Assembly: GCA_902557995.1 (NCBI GenBank)
Contig: CACECL010000005.1
Span: 1 to 53,874 of the forward strand
Source: an uncultured Pelagibacteraceae bacterium
Lineage (GTDB): Bacteria > Pseudomonadota > Alphaproteobacteria > Pelagibacterales > Pelagibacteraceae
Length of the DNA: 53,874 nt
Direction: 5' to 3'
Position numbers and translations under genes: made by a program. Shown here piece by piece: positions 34,407 through 45,144 of this stretch (the first letter of the stretch is position 1; every line of letters starts with the position of its first letter). The notes beneath the pieces were generated by a model, which was not told the origin of the DNA, ran no database searches, and was given only the letters and a program-made list of their open reading frames with translations.

Positions 34407-35183
34407 TTGAATTTTCAATTGGAAAATAAAAATGTTTATGCGTCTGATGCAGGACAGGGTATTGATCAAAATAAAGAAACAATAGTATTTCTTCATGGAA
34501 GTGGTCTTTCGCATATTGTTTGGTCTCTAACTGAACAGTTTTTTTCAAATAATAATTTTAACGTATTATCTATTGATTTACCTGGGCACGGTAATTCTGA
34601 TGGCCCTTGCTTAGATAGTATTGAAAAAATAGCTGATTGGTTGGAGCAGGTTTTTAATAAACTTAATTTAAATAATTTAATTTTAATTGGTCATTCCCAA
34701 GGTTGCTTGGAGATACTTGAATATGCTCACAAATATAAAAATAGATTAAAAAAATTAGTTTTTATCGGAGGGTCAAATAAGATGCCAGTTCATCCAGATT
34801 TAATTGATCTAGCAAAAAATGGGGACTCCGATGCTGTTAAATTAATGATGAAGTGGGGTTATGAAGGTTCAAAAAGATTTATTGGTGGTAACCCAGTAGA
34901 AAAAATAATACAATCACCTCGAGACATAAGAGACATACTGGCGGTGGACCTTGTTGCATGTAACAATTACAAAAATGGTTCTGATGCTGCTAAATTAATA
35001 GAATTTCCATCAATGTTTATTTTTGGTTCTCTAGATAAGATGGTAAATCTAGAAGCTGGAAAAAAATTTTCTAGTCTAATTAACAACTCATCTACACACA
35101 TAATCGAGGGTTGCGGCCATATGATTATGATTGAAAAAGCATTTGAAATGAGAGACAAAGTTTTAGAATTTTTGAAAAAATGA
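34407..35183 (+). CDS. Alpha/beta hydrolase within the DMSP demethylation cluster
   Basis: A 258-residue soluble alpha/beta hydrolase. The N-terminal motif is [12 protein letters not shown] (about 29), the nucleophile Ser is in [10 protein letters not shown] (about 95), the acid is in [10 protein letters not shown] (about 210) and the His is in [10 protein letters not shown] (about 236). No ATG is available near the N-terminus; the frame begins with TTG at 34407 (a second TTG lies 12 bases on), and the GTTTAGGTAA before it is at best a weak ribosome binding site. Its stop overlaps the dmdA start (ATGA), so the two are translationally coupled. No methylthioacryloyl-CoA hydratase gene (dmdD) is in the cluster. 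A thioester- or ester-cleaving role in the pathway is possible but not shown. Confidence 0.85.
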   Translation: MNFQLENKNVYASDAGQGIDQNKETIVFLHGSGLSHIVWSLTEQFFSNNNFNVLSIDLPGHGNSDGPCLDSIEKIADWLEQVFNKLNLNNLILIGHSQGCLEILEYAHKYKNRLKKLVFIGGSNKMPVHPDLIDLAKNGDSDAVKLMMKWGYEGSKRFIGGNPVEKIIQSPRDIRDILAVDLVACNNYKNGSDAAKLIEFPSMFIFGSLDKMVNLEAGKKFSSLINNSSTHIIEGCGHMIMIEKAFEMRDKVLEFLKK

Positions 35184-36289
35184 AGAACTTTTTAATTGCA
35201 AAATCAAGAAGACTTAGAGGTACACCATATACTTCTCGAATTGAGGAACAGGGTGTTACAGCTTATACAATTTATAACCATATGTTGCTTCCAGCTGCTT
35301 TTGGTTCAATTGAAGATTCTTATCATCATTTAAAAGAGCATGTTCAAATTTGGGATGTAGCAGCTGAAAGACAGGTAGAAATCTCGGGAAAAGATTCTGC
35401 AAAATTAGTTCAGCTAATGACTTGTAGAGATTTATCAAAATCTAAAGATGGAAGATGTTATTATTGTCCGATTATAGATGATAATGCTGGATTAATTAAT
35501 GATCCAGTTGTTTTAAGAATTAATGAAAATAAGTGGTGGATTTCTATTGCAGATACGGACGTAATATTATTTGCAAAAGGATTAGCAATTGGAAATAAAT
35601 TTGATGTTAAAATCATAGAGCCAAAAGTTGATATCATGGCTGTACAAGGTCCAAAATCATTTCAATTGATGGAAAAAGTATTTGGAGAACAGATTACAAA
35701 ATTAAAATTTTTTGGTTTTGATTATTTTGAATTTGGAGGTGCAAAACACCTTATCGCACAATCTGGATGGTCTAAACAAGGAGGTTATGAAGTATATGTT
35801 CAAAATACTGAAGCAGGCTTAAAATTATATGATTATTTATTTGAAATTGGAAAAGAATTTAATATTAAACCAGGGTGCCCTAATTTAATAGAACGTATCG
35901 AAAGTGGACTGTTATCTCATGGCAATGATATGGATAACGGAGATAATCCATATGAATGTGGTTTTGATAAATATGTAAACATAGATAGTGATATTATTTT
36001 TTTAGGAAAAGAAAAATTAAAGAAAATAAAATCTGAAGGTATAAAAAGAAAATTAATGGGTGTGAAGTTAGATTTGGACAAAATAAGTTTAATAGGATCT
36101 TTAGATCTGACTGATGATAATAACAAAATCATTGGGGAATTAAGGTCAGCCTGTTATTCACCTCATTTTAAAAAAGTAATTGGTATTGCTATGATGAAAA
36201 AATCGCATTGGAATATAGACCAGAACGTAAAAGCAAGCATAAATGGTGATATTTGCAGTGGTAAAGTTTGCGATTTACCTTTTATTTAG
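35180..36289 (+). CDS. dmdA: Dimethylsulfoniopropionate demethylase DmdA
   Basis: A 369-residue GcvT-family tetrahydrofolate-dependent methyltransferase that takes one methyl group from DMSP to give 3-methylmercaptopropionate and 5-methyl-THF. The length equals that known for Pelagibacter DmdA. The N-terminal part [19 protein letters not shown] and [17 protein letters not shown], plus [20 protein letters not shown], distinguish it from GcvT, and the gene is not next to gcvH or gcvP. GcvT-like folate-domain features ([11 protein letters not shown] near 198 and the C-terminal [17 protein letters not shown]) are present. It is coupled to the hydrolase gene upstream. asd starts 15 bases downstream. 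Confidence 0.94.
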   Translation: MKNFLIAKSRRLRGTPYTSRIEEQGVTAYTIYNHMLLPAAFGSIEDSYHHLKEHVQIWDVAAERQVEISGKDSAKLVQLMTCRDLSKSKDGRCYYCPIIDDNAGLINDPVVLRINENKWWISIADTDVILFAKGLAIGNKFDVKIIEPKVDIMAVQGPKSFQLMEKVFGEQITKLKFFGFDYFEFGGAKHLIAQSGWSKQGGYEVYVQNTEAGLKLYDYLFEIGKEFNIKPGCPNLIERIESGLLSHGNDMDNGDNPYECGFDKYVNIDSDIIFLGKEKLKKIKSEGIKRKLMGVKLDLDKISLIGSLDLTDDNNKIIGELRSACYSPHFKKVIGIAMMKKSHWNIDQNVKASINGDICSGKVCDLPFI

Positions 36290-36304
36290 TATAACAACTT
36301 TAAA

Positions 36305-37300
36305 ATGAACATAGCTATAGTAGGTGCAACAGGAAATGTTGGAAGGAAAACTCTTGAGGTATTTGATAAAAAAAACTTCAAGTTTAATAATCTATATTTA
36401 GTTGCCTCAGAAAAAAGTGCAGGAAAAAAAATCTCTTTTAGAGATAAAGAGTATGTTATTGAAAATTTAGAGACATATGATTTTTCAAAAGCAGATATAA
36501 CTTTTTTTGCAGCAGGAGGAAAAATTGCTGAAAAATTTGCAGAAAAGGCTGCCAAGCACACAATTGTAATAGATAATTCAAGTTTTTTTAGGATGGATCC
36601 TGATGTTCCATTGATCGTTCCACAAGTGAATGCAGCCGAAATTAAAAATATGAAAAAAAATATTATTGCCAATCCAAATTGTTCTACAGCACAACTTGTT
36701 ATAGCACTTAAACCACTACATAATTTATTTAAAATTAAAAGAGTTGTAGTTTCAACTTACCAATCTGTTTCAGGTGGTGGTAAAAGTCCAATGGACGAAT
36801 TAATTGATCAAACTAAACAATATTTAGATGGAAAAAAAATAGAGTCAAAAAATTTTACTAAACAAATCGCTTTTAATGTTATTCCACATATCGATGTTTT
36901 TGCTGATGATGGATATACAAAAGAAGAATTAAAAATGACATATGAAACAAAAAAAATCTTAGATGAGTCAATTGAACTTACAGCTACATGTGTAAGAATT
37001 CCTGTTTTAGTATCTCATTCGGAGTCTGTAAATATAGAATTTGAAAAACCATATACTTTAGAAAAAGTGAGAGATGTTTTAAGTAAAGCAGATGGTTGTG
37101 AGGTTATTGATAAAAGAGAAAATGGAGGTTATAGCACACCATTTGAAGCAGCTGGGAGTGATGAGACATATATATCTAGAATTAGGGAAGACAAAACTAA
37201 AAAAAATTCGTTAAATTTGTGGATTGTATCAGACAACCTATTGAGAGGTGCTGCACTTAATTCTGTTGAAATTGCTGAAACAATTATTAATTCAAAATAA
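36305..37300 (+). CDS. asd: Aspartate-semialdehyde dehydrogenase
   Basis: A 331-residue NADPH-dependent enzyme that reduces aspartyl phosphate to aspartate semialdehyde for lysine, threonine and methionine synthesis. The nucleotide-binding motif is IVGATGNVGRKTLEVF (about 4-19), the catalytic Cys is in NPNCSTAQLVIAL (about 123), SVSGGGKSPMDEL follows near 158, and a substrate-binding region ends with CVRIPVLVSHSESVNIEF (about 230). The length is normal. It lies between dmdA and sdhC with short gaps (15 and 3 bases), so it is probably in the same transcript as the sdh genes. Confidence 0.95.
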   Translation: MNIAIVGATGNVGRKTLEVFDKKNFKFNNLYLVASEKSAGKKISFRDKEYVIENLETYDFSKADITFFAAGGKIAEKFAEKAAKHTIVIDNSSFFRMDPDVPLIVPQVNAAEIKNMKKNIIANPNCSTAQLVIALKPLHNLFKIKRVVVSTYQSVSGGGKSPMDELIDQTKQYLDGKKIESKNFTKQIAFNVIPHIDVFADDGYTKEELKMTYETKKILDESIELTATCVRIPVLVSHSESVNIEFEKPYTLEKVRDVLSKADGCEVIDKRENGGYSTPFEAAGSDETYISRIREDKTKKNSLNLWIVSDNLLRGAALNSVEIAETIINSK

Positions 37301-37303
37301 AAT

Positions 37304-37684
37304 ATGGAAAACAGACCTTTATCACCACACATACAGATTTATAAATGGCATATTTCTTCATTAGTATCTATTTCACACAGAATTACAGGAATAATTAATT
37401 TTTTTGCAATCACATTAATTTGTATTTGGTTTGCATTTATGCTTCTAGGAGAAAGTAATTATCAAATTATTAAAAATTTTTTAGAAACTTTTTTAGGTAA
37501 ATTTATTTTAATTGGAATAACCTGGTCATTTAGTTTTCAAATGTTAAGTGAAGTAAGACACTTGATTATGGATTTAGGTTATGGATTTGAATTACAAACA
37601 ATAAAAATTACAGGTTTGTTAGTTATTTTTGGTTCGATTGTTTTAACTATCTTAATTTATTTAATAGGCAGAGGATTAATATAA
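37304..37684 (+). CDS. sdhC: Succinate dehydrogenase cytochrome b556 subunit SdhC
   Basis: A 126-residue membrane anchor of complex II with three hydrophobic helices. The family signature RPLSPHIQIYKWHISSLVSISHRITG is seen at the start (positions 3-28; key part SISHRITG), and EVRHLIMDLGYG near residue 86 carries the likely haem-ligating His. Together with SdhD it binds haem b and ubiquinone. Its stop codon overlaps the sdhD start by one base (TAATG). Confidence 0.94.
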   Translation: MENRPLSPHIQIYKWHISSLVSISHRITGIINFFAITLICIWFAFMLLGESNYQIIKNFLETFLGKFILIGITWSFSFQMLSEVRHLIMDLGYGFELQTIKITGLLVIFGSIVLTILIYLIGRGLI

Positions 37685-38013
37685 TGCTTCCAGTAACAAA
37701 AAAATGGTTATTCTTAAAAATTAGTTCCGCAATCTTATTACCTTTAATGCTTTGGTTTATTATAAATTTAGTAAATATCTATGATAAAAGTTATCTTGAA
37801 ATAGTGAATTTTTTAACAACACAACCATCTAAATTCCTAATTGGATTATTTTTAGTTATTGCTTATTTTTTTTCAGCTTTGACTATAAGTGAGGTTTTTG
37901 AAGACTATATTAACGATAAAAAAACCAAAAATGCCGCAAACAAAGTCCTAAATTTTTTTGCTATAACAATTCCAGTAATTACTATAATTGTAATTTTTAA
38001 CTTAAATACATGA
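37684..38013 (+). CDS. sdhD: Succinate dehydrogenase membrane anchor subunit SdhD
   Basis: A 109-residue protein with three predicted membrane helices, the expected size and topology for SdhD, lying between sdhC and sdhA with overlaps of one and four bases. Sequence conservation in SdhD is low and the call leans on position; the usual haem/quinone-binding His is not obvious here. The helices are around [35 protein letters not shown] and [15 protein letters not shown]. Confidence 0.88.
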   Translation: MLPVTKKWLFLKISSAILLPLMLWFIINLVNIYDKSYLEIVNFLTTQPSKFLIGLFLVIAYFFSALTISEVFEDYINDKKTKNAANKVLNFFAITIPVITIIVIFNLNT

Positions 38014-39785
38014 AAGCATATAATATTATAGATCACGAGTACGATGTTGTTGTACTTGGTGCAGGTGGATCAGGTTTAAGAGCGGCAGTAGGGCTTAGCG
38101 AGGCTGGTTTAAAAACAGCTTGTATCTCAAAAGTATTTCCTACCAGAAGTCATACATCAGCTGCTCAAGGTGGAATATCAGCAGCACTAGGAAACATGGG
38201 AGAAGATGATTGGAGATGGCACATGTATGACACTGTCAAAGGTGCAGATTGGTTAGGTGATCAAGATAGTATTGAATATCTTTGTAAAGAAGCACCTAAA
38301 GCAGTTTTAGAATTAGAGAAATATGGAGTTCCATTTAGTAGAACTGAAGAGGGAAAAATTTATCAAAGACCATTTGGTGGAATGACAAAAAATTATGGAA
38401 ATGGAATAGTTCAAAGAACTTGTGCAGCAGCTGATAGAACAGGACATGCTATTTTACATACATTATATGGACAAGCGTTAAAGCATAATACAGAATTTTT
38501 TATAGAATATTTTGCATTAGATTTGTTAATGAAGAATGGAGAATGCAAAGGTCTAATTGCTTGGAATTTGAATGATGGCACAATTCATAGATTTAGAGCG
38601 CACACAGTAATTATTGCTACTGGTGGTTATGGAAAAGTTTATTATTCAGCAACATCAGCACATACTTGCACTGGTGATGGCAATGCAATGGTTTTAAGAG
38701 CTGGATTACCGCTTCAGGATATGGAGTTTGTTCAATTTCACCCAACAGGAATTTATGGCCATGGTACCTTAATAACAGAAGGTGCGCGAGGAGAAGGAGG
38801 CTATCTTACAAATTCTAAAGGTGAAAGATTTATGGAAAGGTATGCTCCAAATGCAAAAGATTTAGCATCAAGAGATGTTGTTAGTAGATCTATGTCTATT
38901 GAGATTAATGAGGGAAGAGGTGTTGGAAAAGATCAAGATCATGTTCATTTGAACCTAAGTCACTTAGATAAAGATATTATTGAAAGCAGGCTTCCTGGAA
39001 TTACTGATGCAGCAAGATTATTTGCAAATGTAGATGTAACTAAAGAACCAATTCCTGTTGTACCAACAGTTCATTATAATATGGGTGGTATTCCAACAAA
39101 CTATAAAGCAGAAGTATTAACTGTAAATGGCTCAGAAAAAACTGTTCCAGGTTTAATGGCTATAGGGGAAGCGGCATGTGTCTCTGTTCACGGAGCAAAT
39201 AGACTTGGTTCTAATTCTTTAATTGATTTAGTAGTATTTGGAAGAGCAGCAGCAAAAAGAGCAGCTGAGTTAGTTAAGCCAGGAACACCTCATGAAGAAA
39301 TTCCTGAGTCAGAAACACAAAAATGTTTAGATAGATTTGATAAACTTAGAAATGCACAAGGAAATAATAGTACTGCAGAACTTAGACTTTCAATGCAAAA
39401 AACTATGCAGTCGAAATGTGCAGTTTTTAGAACAGAAAAAAATCTTAAAGAAGGTGTTGATGAGATTAAAAAAACTTATGATGGTATGGACTCAATTTCA
39501 GTTAAAGATAGGTCTTTAGTATTTAATACTGATTTAGTTGAAACATTAGAATTTGATAATTTAATAAGACAAGCAGTAACTACTGTAGAGTCTGCATATC
39601 ATAGAAAAGAGAGCAGAGGTGCTCACGCGAGAGATGACTATCCAAAAAGAGATGACGAAAAATTTATGCAACATACTCTTGCTTGGTGTGATGGAAAAAA
39701 TACAAAGATTAGTTACAGAGCAGTACACAAATCAACTTTAACAAATGAAGTTCAATATTTTCCACCACAAGAGCGAGTATATTAA
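38010..39785 (+). CDS. sdhA: Succinate dehydrogenase flavoprotein subunit SdhA
   Basis: A 591-residue flavoprotein that oxidises succinate to fumarate. The FAD-binding motif [16 protein letters not shown] is at about 14-29. The His that binds FAD covalently is in [17 protein letters not shown] (about 47). Active-site segments include [11 protein letters not shown] (about 245) and [18 protein letters not shown] (about 394). The length is standard. It overlaps sdhD by four bases and sdhB by one base, so the whole complex II is encoded in one translationally coupled unit. Confidence 0.97.
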   Translation: MKAYNIIDHEYDVVVLGAGGSGLRAAVGLSEAGLKTACISKVFPTRSHTSAAQGGISAALGNMGEDDWRWHMYDTVKGADWLGDQDSIEYLCKEAPKAVLELEKYGVPFSRTEEGKIYQRPFGGMTKNYGNGIVQRTCAAADRTGHAILHTLYGQALKHNTEFFIEYFALDLLMKNGECKGLIAWNLNDGTIHRFRAHTVIIATGGYGKVYYSATSAHTCTGDGNAMVLRAGLPLQDMEFVQFHPTGIYGHGTLITEGARGEGGYLTNSKGERFMERYAPNAKDLASRDVVSRSMSIEINEGRGVGKDQDHVHLNLSHLDKDIIESRLPGITDAARLFANVDVTKEPIPVVPTVHYNMGGIPTNYKAEVLTVNGSEKTVPGLMAIGEAACVSVHGANRLGSNSLIDLVVFGRAAAKRAAELVKPGTPHEEIPESETQKCLDRFDKLRNAQGNNSTAELRLSMQKTMQSKCAVFRTEKNLKEGVDEIKKTYDGMDSISVKDRSLVFNTDLVETLEFDNLIRQAVTTVESAYHRKESRGAHARDDYPKRDDEKFMQHTLAWCDGKNTKISYRAVHKSTLTNEVQYFPPQERVY

Positions 39786-40564
39786 TGGTTCAGCTAAGTT
39801 TACCTAAAAATTCAGAGGTTAAAAAAGGCAAATATTTTAAAGACAAAACTGGATCTAAAAATTTAAGAAAAGTAAATATTTATAGATGGGATCCATCGAC
39901 AGAAGAAAATCCTAGAATTGATACATACGAAGTTGATATGGATAATTGTCCATCTAAGGTGCTGGATATTCTAAATAAAATTAAAAACGAAATTGATCCT
40001 ACATTGGCCTATAGAAGATCTTGTGCTCATGGTGTTTGTGGTTCTTGTGCTATGAATATGGGAGGAAAAAACGGACTTGCTTGTACAACTCCTCATGCAG
40101 AGATAGACGGTGACATCGATATTTATCCTCTACCTCATTTAAAAGTTAAAAGAGATTTGATTGGTGATTTAGATGGCTTATATAAACAATATCAATCTAT
40201 TGAACCTTGGTTAAAAAATAACTCAACAAAACAGACAACAGAAATTTATCAGTCGAAAGAAGATAGAGCAAAACTTGATGGTGCCTACGAATGCATTATG
40301 TGTGCTTGCTGTTCTACATCTTGCCCAAGTTATTGGTGGAATGGAGATAAATATTTAGGTCCAGCTGTTCTGCTACAGGCTTATAGATGGATTATTGATA
40401 GTAGAGATGAAGAGAGAAAAGCTAGATTAAAAAAAGTTTCAGATGAATTAAAATTATATAGATGCCATACAATATTAAATTGTACAAATGCATGTCCTAA
40501 GGGCTTGAATCCAGCAAAAGCTATAGCTGAAATAAAAAAAATGTTAGCAACAGCTAATGTTTAA
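39785..40564 (+). CDS. sdhB: Succinate dehydrogenase iron-sulfur subunit SdhB
   Basis: A 259-residue subunit with three Fe-S clusters carrying electrons from SdhA to ubiquinone. The [2Fe-2S] Cys are in [14 protein letters not shown] and GLACTT (about 79-102). The [4Fe-4S] and [3Fe-4S] Cys are in [16 protein letters not shown] (about 171) and [17 protein letters not shown] (about 227). The length is normal. It overlaps sdhA by one base. A gap of 39 bases separates it from mmsA, with no terminator visible. Confidence 0.97.
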   Translation: MVQLSLPKNSEVKKGKYFKDKTGSKNLRKVNIYRWDPSTEENPRIDTYEVDMDNCPSKVLDILNKIKNEIDPTLAYRRSCAHGVCGSCAMNMGGKNGLACTTPHAEIDGDIDIYPLPHLKVKRDLIGDLDGLYKQYQSIEPWLKNNSTKQTTEIYQSKEDRAKLDGAYECIMCACCSTSCPSYWWNGDKYLGPAVLLQAYRWIIDSRDEERKARLKKVSDELKLYRCHTILNCTNACPKGLNPAKAIAEIKKMLATANV

Positions 40565-40603
40565 ATAGACTATTCGATATTTTTGATCTAAAACACCGTA
40601 TTC

Positions 40604-42097
40604 ATGAAATTAATAGAACACTTCGTAAACGGTAAAATAATTCCGGGATCTTCAGATAAAAAAGGAAAAGTTTTTAATCCAGCAACTGGCGAACAAGAGT
40701 CAGAGGTAAGACTTGCTTCAAAATCTGATCTAGACAGTGCTGTTGAGGTAGCAAAAAAAGCATTTGAAAGTTGGTCTTTAAAACCTGCTCTACAAAGAGC
40801 TAGAATAATATTTAAATTTAAAGAATTAATTGAAAAAAATTCTGATGAATTAACGAAGTTAATAGTTTCAGAACATGGAAAAGTTTATGAAGATGCAAGA
40901 GGCTCTTTAACTAGAGGACTTGAGGTGGTAGAATTTGCTTGTGGAATACCACATTTATTAAAAGGTGAATTTTCAGAAAATGTTGGAACCAATGTTGATA
41001 GTTGGTCAATCAGACAACCATTAGGAGTTGTTGCAGGTATTACACCTTTTAATTTTCCTGCTATGGTACCAATGTGGATGTTTCCAATAGCAATAGCTTG
41101 TGGAAACACTTTTATTCTTAAACCATCAGAAAAAGACCCTTCTTGCCCAATAAGATTAGCAGAATTACTTTCTGAGGCGGGTCTTCCAGAGGGAGTATTT
41201 AACGTAATAAATGGAGATAAAGAAGCTGTTGATGCAATTTTGGAAAACAAAGATATCAAAGCTGTTAGTTTCGTAGGATCTACTCCTATTGCAAAATATA
41301 TTTATGAAAATTCAGCTAAAAATGAAAAAAGAGTTCAAGCATTGGGTGGAGCAAAAAACCATTTAGTTGTTATGCCAGATTGTGATTTAGATGGTGCAGT
41401 GAATGGTTTAATGGGTGCTGCTTATGGTTCAGCTGGAGAAAGATGTATGGCTCAATCAGTTGCGGTTGCGGTTGGAGATATTGGTGATGAACTTGTATCA
41501 AGATTATCAAAAAAAGCTGAAGCTTTAAAAGTTGGTCCTGGAATGGATAAAGCATCAGAAATGGGACCTTTAGTTACAAAAGAACATTTAGAAAAAGTTA
41601 CAAGTTACGTTGATTTAGGTATCAAGGAAGGCGCAAAGCTAGTGGTTGATGGAAGAGGTTTAAAACTTCAAGGTTATGAAAATGGTTTCTATATTGGTGG
41701 ATGCTTGTTTGATCATGTAAATAAAGATATGAGAATTTACAAAGAGGAAATATTCGGTCCAGTCTTATCAGTTGTTCGAGTAAAAACTTTTGAAGAAGCT
41801 GCAAAATTAATTAACGACCATGAGTACGGAAATGGAGTTAGTATTTATACAAGAGACGGTGATGCAGGTAGAACTTTTGCAAGTAAAATTCAAGTAGGTA
41901 TGGTTGGTATTAACGTACCGATCCCAGTTCCAATGGCATTTCATAGTTTTGGTGGTTGGAAAAGATCATTATTTGGAGATAGTGGAATGCATGGTATGGA
42001 AGGAATAAAATTTTATACTAAACTTAAAACAGTAACATCCAGATGGCCTTCAGGTGTCCGATCAAATGCGGAATTTGTTATGCCAACAATGAAATAA
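40604..42097 (+). CDS. mmsA: Methylmalonate-semialdehyde dehydrogenase (CoA-acylating) MmsA
   Basis: A 497-residue aldehyde dehydrogenase that turns methylmalonate semialdehyde into propionyl-CoA, or malonate semialdehyde into acetyl-CoA, with NAD+ and CoA. MmsA traits: the start LIEHFVNGKIIPGSS, the catalytic Cys in GSAGERCMAQSVAV (about 286), PFNFPAMVPMWMFPIAIACGN (about 148; key part FPAMVPMWMFP), and the C-terminal FYTKLKTVTSRWP. The gene lies between sdhB and mdh. It completes valine breakdown with MmsB (1691-2605) and could serve C3 intermediates from DMSP or beta-alanine. Its place inside the TCA cluster suggests carbon from these routes enters there. Confidence 0.95.
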   Translation: MKLIEHFVNGKIIPGSSDKKGKVFNPATGEQESEVRLASKSDLDSAVEVAKKAFESWSLKPALQRARIIFKFKELIEKNSDELTKLIVSEHGKVYEDARGSLTRGLEVVEFACGIPHLLKGEFSENVGTNVDSWSIRQPLGVVAGITPFNFPAMVPMWMFPIAIACGNTFILKPSEKDPSCPIRLAELLSEAGLPEGVFNVINGDKEAVDAILENKDIKAVSFVGSTPIAKYIYENSAKNEKRVQALGGAKNHLVVMPDCDLDGAVNGLMGAAYGSAGERCMAQSVAVAVGDIGDELVSRLSKKAEALKVGPGMDKASEMGPLVTKEHLEKVTSYVDLGIKEGAKLVVDGRGLKLQGYENGFYIGGCLFDHVNKDMRIYKEEIFGPVLSVVRVKTFEEAAKLINDHEYGNGVSIYTRDGDAGRTFASKIQVGMVGINVPIPVPMAFHSFGGWKRSLFGDSGMHGMEGIKFYTKLKTVTSRWPSGVRSNAEFVMPTMK

Positions 42098-42106
42098 AGG
42101 AAATAA

Positions 42107-43069
42107 ATGACAAAAATATCTTTAATTGGTGCAGGCCAAATAGGTGGAACTCTTGCACATTTAATAGGAATAAAAGAATTAGTGAATGAAGTGGTTTTAT
42201 TTGATGTAGCTAGTGGTATTGCAAAAGGAAAAGCATTAGATATTGTACAATCATCATCTGTAGATGGTTTCAATGTTAGGTTTTCAGGAACTGATAATTA
42301 TGAGGACATAAAAGATTCAGATGTAATAATAATTACTGCAGGCGTTCCAAGAAAACCTGGAATGAGCCGAGACGATCTTCTTGGAATTAATTTAAAAATT
42401 ATTAAACAAGTTGCTGAGGGGGTAAAGAAAAATGCTCCTAACGCTTTTGTGATCTGTATTACCAATCCTTTAGATGTTATGGTTATGGCATTTCAAAAAT
42501 TTTCAGGTTTGCCATCAAATAAAGTTGTTGGTATGGCAGGTATTTTAGATAGTTCGAGATTTAAATTATTTTTATCATTAGAACTAAATGTGCCAGTGAG
42601 AGAAATTGAGGCAATGGTTATGGGTGGTCATGGTGACACCATGGTTCCTATGCCAAGATTTACAAAAATTTCAGGTAAACCATTGTTGGATCTTGTAAAC
42701 GATGGAAAGATTTCTTTAGAAAGAGTTGAGGAAATTAATCAGAGAACGCGAGATGGTGGTGCGGAAATAGTTAAATATTTAGAAAAAGGATCAGCCTTTT
42801 ATGCACCAGCAGCTTCAGGTGTTCAAATGGCAGAAGCATATTTGAATGATCAGAAAAAATTATTACCCTGCGCCGTGCAATTAAATGGAGAATATGGTGT
42901 GAAAAATGTTTATGCAGGTGTTCCCGTTGTCATTGGAAAAGATGGTGTAGAAAAAATTGAGGAGATTGATTTAGATGAAAAAGAAAAAAAAGAATTTATG
43001 TATTCAATAGATGCTGTAAAAGCTTTATGGGAAGCTGCATCTAAAATAGATCCTGATTTATCTAAATAA
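42107..43069 (+). CDS. mdh: Malate dehydrogenase
   Basis: A 320-residue NAD-dependent malate dehydrogenase of the LDH-like group found in alphaproteobacteria. The nucleotide-binding motif is [13 protein letters not shown] (about 6-18), the mobile-loop Arg lies in [18 protein letters not shown] (about 79-96), and the catalytic His is in [15 protein letters not shown] (about 176). Arg at the position after VP (VPRKPGMSR) indicates malate rather than lactate specificity. A ribosome binding site AAAGGAA precedes the ATG. sucC starts two bases after its stop. Confidence 0.96.
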   Translation: MTKISLIGAGQIGGTLAHLIGIKELVNEVVLFDVASGIAKGKALDIVQSSSVDGFNVRFSGTDNYEDIKDSDVIIITAGVPRKPGMSRDDLLGINLKIIKQVAEGVKKNAPNAFVICITNPLDVMVMAFQKFSGLPSNKVVGMAGILDSSRFKLFLSLELNVPVREIEAMVMGGHGDTMVPMPRFTKISGKPLLDLVNDGKISLERVEEINQRTRDGGAEIVKYLEKGSAFYAPAASGVQMAEAYLNDQKKLLPCAVQLNGEYGVKNVYAGVPVVIGKDGVEKIEEIDLDEKEKKEFMYSIDAVKALWEAASKIDPDLSK

Positions 43070-43071
43070 TA

Positions 43072-44232
43072 ATGAATATTCACGAGCATCAAGCTAAACA
43101 AATATTAAAAAAATATGGAGCCGTAGTTCCCGAAGGAGTATTTGCGCTTAATGTTGATGAACTTATTCAAAAAGCAAAAGCACTCAAAACTGAGAAATAT
43201 GTGCTTAAAGCACAAATCCATGCCGGAGGTAGAGGAAAAGCTGGTGGTGTAAAAATTTTAAACTCTATCGAGGAACTAACAGTAGCGGCTAAAGAATTAC
43301 TAGGAAAAACACTAGTTACTCATCAAACTGGCCCTGAAGGTAGAGAGGTAAAAAGATTATACGTAGAAGAATCATCAAATATAGATAAAGAATTTTACTT
43401 ATCGTGCCTGGTTGATAGGGCAAGTTCTAAAATTGCATTTATATCAAGTGACCAAGGAGGGATGGACATTGAAGAAGTTGCAAGCAGTTCATCTGAAAAA
43501 ATTATAACTACAAAAGTTGATATGAGTTATGAAATTTCTGAGTCAGATTGTGAAAAAATAATTAATATTTTTAATTTAAATGAAGACGCAAAAAAACAAG
43601 CAATAAAATTAATTAAATCAATATATAAAATGTTTGTGAATACTGATGCAAACATGGTTGAAGTAAATCCATTAATTTTGACAAAAGAGGAAAAAATTGT
43701 TTGTTTAGATGCAAAAGTTAATTTCGACTCTAACGCTTTATTCAGGCATCCAGAAATTGTTGAATTAAGAGATTTAAATGAGGAAGATCCTACTGAAATA
43801 GAAGCTAGCAAGCATGATCTTGCATATATCAAGCTAGATGGAAGTATTGGCTGTATGGTAAATGGAGCAGGATTAGCGATGGCAACAATGGATATAATTA
43901 AATTGTATGGTAAAGAGCCAGCAAATTTTTTAGATGTAGGCGGTGGCGCATCCAAAGAAAAAGTATCTGCTGCATTAAAGATAATTCTCTCAGATAAAAA
44001 TGTTAAAGGTATTTTAATTAATATTTTTGGAGGAATAATGAGATGTGATGTCCTTGCCCAGGGGGTAGTTGATGCAGCTAAAGAAATTAATATTAGTGTA
44101 CCTTTAGTTGTAAGATTAGCAGGTACAAATTTCAAGGAAGGAAAAGAAATTCTTGATAATTCTGGATTAAAATTAATTTCTGCAGAAAATTTAGATGATG
44201 CTGCTAAGAAAATTGTTGAGGCGATAAAATAA
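43072..44232 (+). CDS. sucC: Succinyl-CoA synthetase beta subunit SucC
   Basis: A 386-residue ATP-grasp subunit that, with SucD, converts succinyl-CoA to succinate and makes ATP or GTP. Family features: [16 protein letters not shown] start, [16 protein letters not shown] (about 45), VEVNPLIL (about 197), and [18 protein letters not shown] (about 286). The length is normal. The gene is two bases after mdh and one base before sucD, forming the alphaproteobacterial mdh-sucCD-sucAB order. Confidence 0.97.
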   Translation: MNIHEHQAKQILKKYGAVVPEGVFALNVDELIQKAKALKTEKYVLKAQIHAGGRGKAGGVKILNSIEELTVAAKELLGKTLVTHQTGPEGREVKRLYVEESSNIDKEFYLSCLVDRASSKIAFISSDQGGMDIEEVASSSSEKIITTKVDMSYEISESDCEKIINIFNLNEDAKKQAIKLIKSIYKMFVNTDANMVEVNPLILTKEEKIVCLDAKVNFDSNALFRHPEIVELRDLNEEDPTEIEASKHDLAYIKLDGSIGCMVNGAGLAMATMDIIKLYGKEPANFLDVGGGASKEKVSAALKIILSDKNVKGILINIFGGIMRCDVLAQGVVDAAKEINISVPLVVRLAGTNFKEGKEILDNSGLKLISAENLDDAAKKIVEAIK

Positions 44233-44233
44233 A

Positions 44234-45109
44234 ATGTCGGTTTTGGTAAATAAAAATACTAAAGTAATTTGTCAGGGATTTACTGGCTCACACGGAACAT
44301 TTCATTCAGAGCAGGCTATAAAATATGGAACTAATCTTGTTGGTGGAGTTACGCCAAAGAAAGGTGGACAAAAACATTTAGACAGACCAGTTTTTAATAG
44401 CGTTTTAGAGGCAAAAAATGAAGTAGGAGCAGACGCAACTATGATTTATGTACCTGCTAAATTTGCAGCAGCAGCAATCATTGAAGCTATTGATGCATCA
44501 GTTGAACTTATTGTTTGTATAACAGAGGGAATTCCAATACAGGATATGCTTAAGGTCAGACAAAAATTAAGTGGATCTAGTAGCAGATTAATTGGACCTA
44601 ATTGTCCAGGAATAATCACACCAGATGAATGTAAAATTGGGATTATGCCGGGAAGTATTCACAAAAGAGGAAGTGTTGGAATTGTATCAAGGTCAGGAAC
44701 ATTGACATATGAAGCAGTAGCCCAAACAACTGAAAATGGACTTGGTCAATCAACTTGTATTGGTATTGGTGGTGATCCTATTAATGGAACAAATTTTATA
44801 GATTGTTTAGATTTATTTTTAAATGATTCTGAAACAGAATCTATTTTAATGATAGGTGAAATTGGAGGAACAGCCGAAGAAGAAGCGGCTGAATTTATAA
44901 AAAATCATAAGATCAAAAAACCAATTGTTGGATTTATAGCTGGAATTACTGCTCCTCCAGGAAGGAGAATGGGGCACGCTGGTGCCATTATATCAGGTGG
45001 CAAGGGTGGAGCTGAAGATAAAATAAAAAAAATGGAAGAATGTGGTATTACAGTTGCCAAATCACCATCAATTATTGGAAAAACTTTATTTGATAAACTG
45101 TCTAATTGA
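44234..45109 (+). CDS. sucD: Succinyl-CoA synthetase alpha subunit SucD
   Basis: A 291-residue CoA-binding subunit. The CoA-binding motif is [16 protein letters not shown] (about 14-29), the loop [20 protein letters not shown] is near 122-141 (cited by its key part [10 protein letters not shown]), and the phosphorylated His is in [14 protein letters not shown] (about 246). The length is normal. A 35-base gap with a purine-rich stretch (TTAGAGAGAT) separates it from sucA. Confidence 0.97.
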   Translation: MSVLVNKNTKVICQGFTGSHGTFHSEQAIKYGTNLVGGVTPKKGGQKHLDRPVFNSVLEAKNEVGADATMIYVPAKFAAAAIIEAIDASVELIVCITEGIPIQDMLKVRQKLSGSSSRLIGPNCPGIITPDECKIGIMPGSIHKRGSVGIVSRSGTLTYEAVAQTTENGLGQSTCIGIGGDPINGTNFIDCLDLFLNDSETESILMIGEIGGTAEEEAAEFIKNHKIKKPIVGFIAGITAPPGRRMGHAGAIISGGKGGAEDKIKKMEECGITVAKSPSIIGKTLFDKLSN

Positions 45110-45144
45110 AAAAAAATATTAGAGAGATATATTAAATAAAAAAG

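Noticed and set aside
43527..44135. 202-codon open frame on the minus strand opposite sucC
   Set aside because: It lies wholly inside sucC, which is clearly coding; composition is typical of an antisense shadow and no family motif is visible.
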